From Cyclina sinensis (lineage: Eukaryota > Mollusca > Bivalvia > Venerida > Veneridae), in contig JAAONU010000002.1 in the NCBI GenBank assembly GCA_012932295.1, positions 16,405,388 through 16,469,387 of the forward strand: 64,000 nucleotides of DNA, given 5' to 3'. A program made the translations under genes and the position numbers. The notes under the pieces were generated by a model. That model was not told where the DNA came from, ran no database searches, and saw only the letters and a program-made list of their open reading frames with translations. Positions 27,101-39,100 of this stretch are shown one piece after another. Numbering within the stretch: the stretch's first letter is position 1; the number at the start of each line of letters is the position of its first letter.

Positions 27101-30100
27101 TTCTCGAAGAAGATGTTAACTTTGTTAAGAATATGTGCATAACAGTGGCATAATATTATACAGCTGAAAACTACAGTAGTGGTTGAAATGATATTTTCTC
27201 GAATTTTAAAATATCTGAACACATCGAATTGGTTACGTAGTGTCTTACATCAGTACAGTTTACAGATTAATTTAAGTCAGTGCATTGAAGGAAAAACGGA
27301 AGCAAGCAAGCGAATTAAAATGCAAACAGGTGATGTAATTTAACACCTATATGACAAACCAGGATAAATGAATATTTTTCATCTTTTGATTTATTTGGAA
27401 AACAAATCAGTACTTTTTTAGATATTAATATGTCTTGTAAAATTGTTTTCATTGATTAATCTTTACTTATCTAGATATTGATGAGTGCACTGATGGAAGT
27501 AACTCCTGTGACACAAATGCCGAATGTACAAATACTAATGGTAGTTTCAACTGTGATTGTAACATCGGGTATAGCGGTAATGGAACAGATTGTACAGGTA
27601 TACATTTTTTCATACAAATCCTGAAGTAAATAAACTTAAAGATATATTATGTTATATTTTCAGATACAAATAACTCACTTACTCATAACCTTTTCTATGA
27701 AAATATAAAATAAACATGATTGATTGCACACAGAGTAGATATGTAGATATGTTACGTTTAAAACACTACACACTATATGTAAACACAGTATAAATACATA
27801 GTGTCATCATAAATACTGGCAGTTATTTTAAGAAAGCACCAACATAGCATGAGCTGTTATAGGGAATGCAGCTTCCCATTCATAGTGTGTGTATTCTAGT
27901 AGCCTAATTAGACATATTCAGAAAGAGTTTCCTAGATTTCAATTAATTTCTGAAAAAAAAGTATTTTATGCAAACTGTGTTTAGTATATCTTAAATCAAA
28001 CGTTTAAACGGAGGATTTGCTCATATATGTTTTTTAAGGAAAGCAGCAAAAATGTATATTTTTCATATTTTTATTTATTTGAAAAAGGTTTCAGTAACTT
28101 TTATCCGATTAATATGTCTTGTAAAACTTTATTCATTGATTAGTCCCTACTTATGTAGATATTGATGAATGCACTAATGGAAGTAACAGCTGTGACACAA
28201 ATGCCGAATGTACAAATTATATCGGTAGTTTCACCTGTGCCTGTAACACCGGCTACAGCGGTAATGGAACATCATGCACAGGTATACAATTTGATTTATG
28301 AACAGGACGGTAATTTTGATAAGATTTTTTGCATAACGATGACATGATATAACACAGGTAGAAAATATATTAGTGGTTGAATTTATATCTCTCTTCTCCA
28401 ATTTTAAGATATCGGAATACTTTAAATTAGTGACTTTGTCTATAAGATATGTACAGTTTATAGATTGATTTAAGTAGGTGGAACGAAACAATTAAAGGAA
28501 GCAATCAAATAAAGAAATAATAAAGCGATGTATGTTAACACCACCTATAAAACACAAACAGTAAGGATAAAAGTATATTTTTCATATTTTCATTTGGTGG
28601 AAAAATGTTTTTCAGCAAATTATATCAGATGAATATCTCTTGAAATATTTTATTCACTGATTGAACTTTACGTATGTAGATATTGATGAATGCTCTGATG
28701 GAAATAACAACTGTGACACAAATGCAGAATGTACAAATACTGTCGGTAGTTTCATGTGTGCCTGTAACACCGGCTACAGCGGTAATGGAACCAATTGCAC
28801 AGGTAAACAATTTGATATATAAAATTTAATTTAAGGCTTTAACTGACCGTTTACTTTGTAAAAATATTTATTCAAATTTATGGCATAGTATAGCAAAGTT
28901 TAAATATACTTTAGTGATTGAAAATAGTTTTCGTTCAAAAACATAGCATTTTTTTCTCAAATGTCTTGACACTTTACATAAGTTCAGCACTGTCACCCGC
29001 AACTTCACTTTATCGATCGATTTTTGTATGTGCCAGTCTGAAAGTAAACGAGGCATGTAAACTAAACAAGCTGGCAAGCAAGAAACCAAACAAGCTTAGT
29101 AATAACAACCATTCAAAAATATTAAAATATCAACAAACGAACAGTGTATGGCAACGTCCTAAAGAACATGTTTGGTTTATACAAATATATGAGTGATATG
29201 TTTTGATTATCAAATTATTTGATGAATTTTGATTTTGAATTCATCTGATATCTGTCGTTTGTAAGTTAAGTAATTATTGATTAAACTTGTGTAAATACTG
29301 ATGAATGAACTGATGCAATTAAGAATTTAACACAAATGCCGAATGTACAAATGCTGTCGGTAGTTACAACTGTGCTTGTAACTCTGGTAATATCGATAAT
29401 GGAACAGTTTGCACATGTATACAATTTGATTTATAACACCCTTGAAGTATAAAGAGTAGATCAAAAGCTTATACATAGGGTTAACTTGGATGAGTAATTG
29501 ATGCATATTGGTGGCATTATGTAACAAAGCTCAAAACAATATTAGTGATTGAAATTGTATTATGTTCAATAACATTGCATTTTTTCTTTAATATCTTGAC
29601 AACTTACACGTGTTAAGCAGTGTCTTATATAAGCTCTGTGTATCCATCTGTTTCAGTCAATGCAAATAACGAAACAAGCAAACAGATAATGTAGTTGAAA
29701 ACCCTGTAAACATGGTTTGTTTTGGAAATCAAAAGAAATTTATGTTTTTCTATGTGGTTCATTATTTGAGGACTGCTTACTTAGGTTTCATCCTGTACAT
29801 TTTGTTGGTAAAACTTGTACGTTATTTAATTAAAAAAATTGTATGTGTAGATACTGACGAATGCAGTGATGGAAGTAGCAACTGTGACAGAAATGCAGAA
29901 TGTATAAATTCTGTTGGTAGTTTCACCTGTGCCTGTAACTCCGGCTACAGCGGAAATGGAACATCATGCACAGGTATAACATTTGATTTATGAACAAGAT
30001 GTTAACTTTGTTAAAAATTTGTGCATAACAATGGCATAATATAACACATCTACAAACTACAGTAGTAGTTGAAATTATATTTCCTCCAATTTTAATATAT

Positions 30101-33100
30101 CTGAACACTTTGTATTAGTTACACAATGTCTCAAATAGTACAGTTTACAGATTGATTTAAGTCAGTGCATTAAAGAAAATAAAGGAAGGAAGCAAGCAAG
30201 CGACTTATAAAGACAAACAGGTGATGTCATTTAACACCTATATGACATACATGTTTAGTTTCAAAGACAACCGGGATAAATGTATATTTTTCATCCTTTG
30301 AATTATTTGGAAAAAAATCTATATTTTTTTAAATATAAATATGTCTTGTAAAATTGTTTTCATTGGTTTATATTTACTTATGTAGATATTGATGAATGCA
30401 CTGATGGAAGTAACAACTGTAACACAAATGCCGAATGTACAAATTATGTCGGTAGTTTCACCTGTGCCTGTAACACCGGCTACAGTGGTAATGGAACATC
30501 ATGCACAGGTATACATTTAAATTTGATTGATGAACAGGAAGTTAAGTTTGATCAGAATTTTTGCATAACGATGACTTAATACTAAATTTAACACAGGTAG
30601 AAACTACAGTAGTGGTTGAATTTGTATTTCTTTTTTATCCAATTTTAAAATATCTGAACACTTAGTATTAGTAACTGTCTGTCTGAGATCTATTCAGTTT
30701 ATATATATATTTAAGTAGGTGGAACGAAACAAATGAAGGAAGCAAGCAAATAAAGAAATCGTAAAGCGATGTATGTTAACACCTATAAAACACAAACAAT
30801 CAGGATAAAAGTATACTTTTCATATTTTCATTTGATTGAAAAATGTTTTAGCAAAATATATCAGATGAATATCTCTTGAAATATTTAATGCATTGGTTGA
30901 ACTTTACGTATTTAGATATTGATGAATGTTCTGATGGAAATAACAACTGTGACACAAATGCAGAATGTACAAATACTGTCGGTAGTTTCATGTGTGCCTG
31001 TAACACCGGCTACAGCGGTAATGGAACATCATGCACAGGTATACGATTTGATATATAATTTTTAATTTAAACCTTTAACTGACGGTTAACTTTATAAAGA
31101 TATTTATTCAAATTTATGGCATAGTATAGCAAAGTTAAAGTTTACTAAATATTGATTGAAAATAGTTTTCGTACAAAAAATTCGCATTTTTCTCAAATGT
31201 CTTGACACTTTACATAAATTCAGCATTATCACCCGCAACTTTACTTTATCGATCGATTTTTATTTATGCTAGTCTGAAAGAAAACGAGGCATGTAATTTA
31301 AACAAGCTGGCAAGGAAGTAAACAAACAAACAAACAAACAACTAAATAACCATTCAAAAATCAAACAAACAAACGAACAATCTACTTCAGTGGCCTGAAG
31401 AACTTTTTTGTATACATTAATCAGAGTGAAACGTTTTTATTGTTATAGTACTTGATAAATATAGATTTTGACTTCACCTGATATTTGTCGTTTACAAGTT
31501 TAGTAATTATTGATTAAACTTGTGTACTAACTGATGAATGGAGTGATGCAATTAAGAGTTGTGACACAAATGCCGAATGTAAAAATACTGTCAATAGTCA
31601 CAACTGTGCTTGTAACTCTGGCTACATCGGTAATGGAACAGTTTGTAGAGGTATACAATTTGATTTATAATACCCTGGAAGTATCAAAAATAGAGCAAAG
31701 GCTTACAAATAAGGTTTAATTGGTTAAAAGATTTATTCATTTTTGTGGCATTATTTAACAAAGGTATTGACAACTTACACGTATTAAACAGTGTCTCACA
31801 TTAAGCTCTGTTTATCCATCTGTTTTTGCAAACATGCCAAGAAGGAAACAAACAAATAATGTAGTTGAACTTCCTGTATCAACATGTTTTGTTTTTAAAA
31901 TCAAGAAAACGGGATGCTTTCCTACCTTATACATTATTTAAGGACTGCCTATCTAGGTTTCATCCTGTACATTTTGCGAGTAAAACTTGTACTTTATTTA
32001 TTAAAATTTGATGTGTAGATACTGACGAATGCAGTGATGGAAGCAGCAACTGTGACAGAAATGCAGAATGTATAAATTCTGTTGGTAGTTTCACCTGTGC
32101 CTGTATATCCGGCTACAGCGGAAATGGAACATCATGCACAGGTATAAGATCTGATTTTCGAAGAAGATGTTAACTTTGTTAAGAATATGTGCATAACAGT
32201 GGCATAATATTATACAGCTGAAAACTACAGTAGTGGTTGAAATTATATTTTCTCGAATTTTAAAATATCTGAACACATCGAATTGGTTACGTAGTGTCTT
32301 ACATCAGTACAGTTTACAGATTAATTTAAGTCAGTGCATTGAAGGAAAAACGGAAGCAAGCAAGCGAATTAAAATGCAAACAGGTGATGTAATTTAACAC
32401 CTATATGACAAACCAGGATAAATGAATATTTTTCATCTTTTGATTTATTTGGAAAACAAATCAGTACTTTTTTAGATATTAATATGTCTTGTAAAATTGT
32501 TTTCATTGATTAATCTTTACTTATCTAGATATTGATGAGTGCACTGATGGAAGTAACTCCTGTGACACAAATGCCGAATGTACAAATACTAATGGTAGTT
32601 TCAACTGTGCTTGTAACTCTGGCTACATCGGTAATGGAACAGTTTGTAGAGGTATACAATTTGATTTATAATACCCTGGAAGTATCAAAAATAGAGCAAA
32701 GGCTTACAAATAAGGTTTAATTGGTTAAAAGATTTATTCATTTTTGTGGCATTATTTAACAAAGGTATTGACAACTTACACGTATTAAACAGTGTCTCAC
32801 ATTAAGCTCTGTTTATCCATCTGTTTTTGCAAACATGCCAAGAAGGAAACAAACAAATAATGTAGTTGAACTTCCTGTATCAACATGTTTTGTTTTTAAA
32901 ATCAAGAAAACGGGATGCTTTCCTACCTTATACATTATTTAAGGACTGCCTATCTAGGTTTCATCCTGTACATTTTGCGAGTAAAACTTGTACTTTATTT
33001 ATTAAAATTTGATGTGTAGATACTGACGAATGCAGTGATGGAAGCAGCAACTGTGACAGAAATGCAGAATGTATAAATTCTGTTGGTAGTTTCACCTGTG

Positions 33101-36100
33101 CCTGTATATCCGGCTACAGCGGAAATGGAACATCATGCACAGGTATATGATCTAATTTTCGAACAAGATGTTAACTTTGTTAAGAAAATGTGCATAACAG
33201 TGTAATAATATTGCACAGCTGAAAACTACAGTAGTGGTTCAAATTATATTTTTGTCGAATTTTAAAGTATCTGAACACTTCGAATTGGTTACGTAGTGTC
33301 TTACATCAGTACAGTTTACAGATTAATTTAAGTCAGTGCATTGAAGGAAATAACGGAAGCAAGCAAGCGAATTAAAATGCAAACAGGTGATGTAATCTAA
33401 CACCTATATGACAAACCAGGATAAATGAATATTTTTCATCTTTTTTTTTTGAAAACAAATCAGTAAAGATTTATATGTCTTGTAAAATTGTTTTCATTGA
33501 TTAATCTTTACTTATGTAGATATTGATGAGTGCACTGATGGAAGTAGTTCCTGTGACATAAATGCCGAATGTACAAATACTAATGGTAGTTTCAACTGTG
33601 ATTGTAACATTGGATACAGCGGTAATGGAACATATTGTACAGGTATACATTTTTTTTATAAAAAGCCTGAAGTAAATAAACTTGAAAATACATTGTTATA
33701 GTTTCAGATACAAATAACTCACTAACTCACCACCTTTTCTATGAAAATATAAAATAAATATGTTTGATTGCACACAGAGTAGATATGTAGAAATGTTACG
33801 TTTAAAACACTACACACTATATGTAAACTCTGTATAAATACATAGTGTCATTAAAAAGACTGGCAGTTATTTTAAGAAAGCACCAACATAGCATGAGCTG
33901 TTATAGGGAATAAAGCTTCCCATACATAGTGTGTGTATTCTAGTAGCCTAATTAGACATATTCAGAAAGAGTTTCCTAGATTTCAATTCATTTCTGAAAA
34001 AAAGTATTTTTATGCAAACTGTGTTTAGTATATCATAAATCAAACGTTTAAACGGAGGATTTACTCTTATATGTTTTAAAGGCAACCAGTAAAAATGTAT
34101 ATTTTTCATTTTTTTATTCATTTGAAAAAGGTTTCAGTAATTTTTATCCGATTAATATGTCTTGTAAAACTTTATTCATTGATTAGTCCCTACTTATGTA
34201 GATATTGATGAATGCACTAATGGAAGTAACAGCTGTGACACAAATGCCGAATGTACAAATTATATCGGTAGTTTCACCTGTGCCTGTAACACCGGCTACA
34301 GCGGTAATGGAACATCATGCACAGGTATACAATTTGATTTATGAACAGGATGTTAATTTTGATAAGAATTTTTGCATAACAATGACATGATTTAACACAG
34401 GTAGAAACTATATTAGTGGTTGAATTTGTATTATTTTTTCAATTTTAAGATATCTGAACACTTTAAATTAGTAACTTTGTCTCTAAGATATGTACAGTTT
34501 ATAGATTGATTTAAGTAGGTGGAACGAAACAATTAAAGGAAGCAAGCAATTAAAGAAATAATCAAGCGATGTATGTTAACACTTATAAAACACAAACAAT
34601 AAGGATAAAAGTATATTTTTCATATTTTGATTTGATTGAAAAATATTTCAGCAAATTATATCAGATGAATGTCTCTTGAAATATTTTATTCATTGATTGA
34701 ACTTTTCGTATGTAGATATTGATGAATGCTCTGATGGAAATTACAACTGTGACACAAATGCAGAATGTTCAAATACTGTCGGTAGTTTCATGTGTGCCTG
34801 TACCACCGGCTACAGCGGTAATGGAACATCATGCTCAGGTATACGATTTGATTTATAATTTTTAATTTAAGGCTTTAACTGACCGTTTACTTTGTAAAGA
34901 TATTTATTCAAATTTATGGCATAGCATAGCAAAGTTCAAGTATACTAAATAGTGATTGAAAATAGTTTTCGTTCAAAAACATTGCATTTTCTTCTCAAAT
35001 TTATTGACATTTTACGTATATTGAGCATTGTCACCCGCAACTTCATTTTATCGATCGATTTTGTATGTGCCAGTCTGAAAGTAAACGAGGCATATAAACT
35101 AAACAAGCTTGCAAGCAAGAAAACAAACAAACAACTAAAACAATTATTCAAAAATCAAACAAATAAACGAATAGTGTATGTCAACGTCCTAAAGAACAGT
35201 TTTATATACAGATATATGAGTGATATAATTTGATTATTAAATTATTTGATAAATTCTGAGTTAGAATTCATCTGATATCTGTCGTTTGTAAGTTAAGTAG
35301 GTTTACACCTATAAAACACAAACAATCAGGTAAAACTTGTACGTTTTATTTAATTAAAAACTTGTATGTGTAGATATTGACGAATGCAGTGATGGAAGTA
35401 GCAACTGTGACAGAAATGCAGAATGTATAAATTCTGTTGGTAGTTTCACCTGTGCCTGTAACTCCGGCTACAGCGGAAATGGAACATCATGCACAGGTAT
35501 AAATTTGATTTATGAACAAGATGTTAACTTTGTAAAAAATGCGCATAACAATGGCATAATATATCACATCTACAAACTACAGTAGTGGTTGAATTTATAT
35601 TTTCTCCAATTTTAAAATATCTGAACACTTTGTATTAGTTACATAATGTCTCACATAGTACAGTTTACAGATTGATTTAAGTCAGTGCATTAAAGGAAAT
35701 AAAGAAAGCAAGCAAGCAAGCGACTTATAAAGACAAACAGGTGATGTCATTTAACACCTATGTGACATACATGTTTAGTTTCAATGGCAACCGGGATAAA
35801 TGTATCTTTTTCATCCTTTGAATTATTTTGAAAAAAATCTATATTTTTTTAAAATATAAATATGTCTTTTAAAATTGTTTTCTTTGGTTTATCTTTACTT
35901 ATATAGATACTGATGAATGCACTGATGGAAGTAACAACTGTACCATAAATGCCAAATGTACAAATTATGACGGTAGTTTCACCTGTGCCTGTAACACCGG
36001 CTACAGTGGTAATGGAACATCATGCACAGGTATACATTTAAATTTGATTTATGAACAGGATGTTAATTTTTATAAGAATTTTTGCATATCGATGACTAAA

Positions 36101-39100
36101 TACTTAATATACCACAGGTAGAAACTACAGTAGTGGTTGAATTTGTATTTCTTTTTTATCAAATTTTAAAATATCTGAGCACTTAAAATTAGTAACTTTT
36201 TGTTTGAGATCTATACAGTTTATTAATTAATTTAAGTAGGTGGAACGAAACAAATGAAGGAAGCAAGCAAATAAAAAAATCGTAAAGCGATGTATGTTAA
36301 CACCTATAAAAAACATCAAGGATAAAAGTATATTTTTCATATTTTCGTTTGATTGAAAAATGTTTATATCAGATAAATATCTTTTGAACTATTTTATTCA
36401 TTGGTTGAACTTTACGTATGTAGATATTGATGAATGTTCTGATGGAAATAACAACTGTGACACAAATGCAGAATGTACAAATACTGTCGGTAGTTTCGCG
36501 TGTGCCTGTAACACCGGCTACAACGGTAATGGAACATCATGCACAGGTATACAATTTGATATATAATTTTCAATTTAAAGCTTTTACTGACGGTTAACTT
36601 TGTAAAGATATTTATTTAAATTTATGGCATAGTATAGCAAAGTTAAAATATACTAAAAAGTGATCGAAAATAGTTTTCGTTCAAAAACATCGCATTGTTT
36701 CTCAAATTTACACACTTTACATAAGTTCAGCATTGTCACTTGCAACTTCAGTGTTTCGGTCGATTTTAATATGTGCCAGTAAGTAAACGTAAACGAGGCA
36801 TGTAAACTAAACAAGCTGGCAAGCAAGAAAACAAACAAACAAACAACAAAATCATCCATTCAAAAATCAAATAATCAGACGACCAGTGTAGGTCACATAC
36901 TGAAGAACATATTTTTGTTTAATATATAAATATATGAATGATATATATTGATTATTAAATTATTTGATAAATTCTGATTGAGACTTCATGTGATATATGT
37001 CGTTTGTAAGTTAAATAATTATTGATTAAAATTGAGTACATACTGATAAATGAACTGATGCAATTAAGAATTGAGACACAAATGCCGAATGTATAAATAC
37101 TGTCGGGAGTTACAACTGTTTTTGTAACTCCGGCTACATCGGTAATTGAACAGTTTGCAAAGGTATACAATTTGATTGGTAAAACCATGGAAGTATCAAA
37201 AATAAATCAAAGGCTTAAACATAGAGTTAAATTGGTTAAAAGATGCATTTTAGTGGCATTATTTAACAAAACTCAAAACAAGATTAGTGATTGAATTTTT
37301 ATTATTTTCAATAACATTGCATTTTTTTCTTTAAAATCTTGGCAACTTTCACGTATTAAGCAGTGGCTCACATTAGCTCTGTTTATCCATCTGTTTTAGT
37401 CAGTGAAACCATACAAACAACATAACAAGCAAACAGAAATTAAGCAAATAAATATATTATGTAGTTGGACATCCTGTAAAAACATTTTTTTTAAAAGAAG
37501 AAATCATGATGTTTTACTATCTGATAAATTATTTGAGAACAACTAATGAAGGTTTCATACTGTACATTTTGCGTGTAAAGTGTGTACTTTATTGATAAAA
37601 ATTTATGTGTAGATTCTGACGAATGCAGTGATGGAAGTAACAACTGTGACAGAAAAGCCGAATGTACAAATTCTGTTGGTAGTTTCACATGTGCATGTAA
37701 CACCGGGTACAGTGGTAATGGAACATCATGCACAGGTATACAGTTTGGTTTATGAACAGGATGTTAACTTTGTTAAGAATATGTGTATAACAGCGGCATA
37801 ATATAATACAGCTAGAAGCTACGTTGAAATCCTATTTTCTCCAATTTTAAAATATCTGAACACGTTTTGTCTCACATCAATTCAGTTTATAGATTGATTT
37901 AAGTCAGTGCAACGAAACAAATAAAGGAAGCAAGCAAGCATTCAAATAAAGTAACAAACAGGTGATGTAGTTTATCAGCTATATGGCACAGATATTCAGT
38001 TTCTAAGACAACCATGATAAATGTATGTTTTTCATATTTTGATTTATTTGGGGAAAAAAGAACAGTATTTGTTAATGCTCCCCGAAGGAAGAGCATATTG
38101 TCGCCGCCTTGTCTGTCTTTCCGTCTAACTGTCCGTCACAATCTTGTCCGGAGAATAACTTGAAAAGTATTGAAGGGATTTGATTGAAACTTAAGACATT
38201 GATAGAGAACAGTGAGAGAAAGTACATTGACCAAAAACCATAATTCTACCTTGCATAATCTTTAATTATCTCATTAAAGTCAATTATGCTTGTCGGGAAT
38301 ATAACTCCTAAACAGTCCATGATATTCCATTGAAACTTCACACAGTTATAGAGACAAGTCAGCGGAAGTGCAGTGTCAAAGAACAATAAATCTAGGTCCA
38401 GTTTTTATTTTGATTATCTCCCTTTATAATACTTACTAATGATTGGCCGGATATTAACTTGCAAAGTGTTGAACGAATTTGATTAAAACTTCACACAGTC
38501 ATAGATACTGTTGAGTGAAAGTGCACTGTTTAATAAACATACGTCTACCTTGCTTGATTTTTTAATTATCTCCCATAATGATACTTAAAATGTTTAATAA
38601 TGCTTGTCCGGAGTACAACTTCTAAACTATCAACGATATCTCATTGAAACTTCATACAGATATAGAGAATAGTGAGAGAAAGTGTAATGTCAAAGAACCA
38701 GCCATAACCCTACATTACTTAGTTTATGAATTATCTCTCTGTATGGTACTGAATTATGCTTGTCCGAAGAATAACTTCAAAACTATTAAGGATTTTTATT
38801 AAAACTTCACACATTTTATTTATTGATTAATCTTTACTTATGTAGAAATTGATGAATGCAGTGATGGAAGTGATAACTGTGACACAAATGCCGAATGTAC
38901 AAATACAGCTGGTAGTTTCACTTGTGTCTGTAACACCGGCTACAGCGGATATGGAACTGATTGCACAGGTATATATTTTTTAATAAAACTCCTGAAATAT
39001 AAAAGCTTAACTAAAAAGTTTAAACGGCGGATTTACTCGATTAAAGATTAATGCAAAACGAAGCCTTTTACTACATTAGCGATTGAAAATATATATTGTC

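Larger units (their letters stand above)
26468..29294 (+). repeat. Array unit 5: P-A-B-C-D (2827 bp)
   Basis: A full unit. The second half (from about 28100) is visibly more diverged from units 1-4, with a different C subtype, so it marks a boundary between a recently amplified left part and an older right part. Confidence 0.9.
29295..31527 (+). repeat. Array unit 6: P-A-B/C-D (2233 bp)
   Basis: Diverged unit in which B and C are replaced by a single B/C hybrid exon. The introns are recognisably homologous to other units but carry many substitutions. Confidence 0.9.
31528..32528 (+). repeat. Array unit 7a: P-A mini-unit (1001 bp)
   Basis: P7 and A8, ending at a B/P hybrid exon. The intron after P7 and the intron after the hybrid are nearly identical, including a shared deletion before CAAACATGCC, so the mini-unit arose by local duplication. 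Confidence 0.9.
32529..35299 (+). repeat. Array unit 7b: B/P-A-B-C-D, right end deleted
   Basis: Five usable exons (hybrid, A9, B9, C9, D9). The P exon that should follow D9 is missing: the sequence breaks at about 35300 inside the intron preceding P. Confidence 0.88.
35331..37039 (+). repeat. Array unit 8: A-B/C-D (no P)
   Basis: Diverged unit similar to unit 6 (same A7-like A exon and the same B/C hybrid arrangement) but lacking P at its start. Confidence 0.88.
37040..37735 (+). repeat. Array unit 9: P-A, last unit
   Basis: Truncated last unit: dead exon P8 and exon A11. A different repeat interrupts the array at about 38080. Confidence 0.88.

Noticed and set aside
14689..34390. Recurrent open frames of 60-90 codons starting at ATG inside array exons (for example the [12 protein letters not shown] frames)
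   Set aside because: They are shifted-frame shadows of EGF exons that run into intron sequence. Their recurrence only reflects the tandem duplication.
17132..36859. Recurrent minus-strand open frames (for example the MFVCLFSS-type and MFRYFKI-type frames)
   Set aside because: They lie in introns or antisense to exons, carry no domain signature, and recur only because the units are copies.
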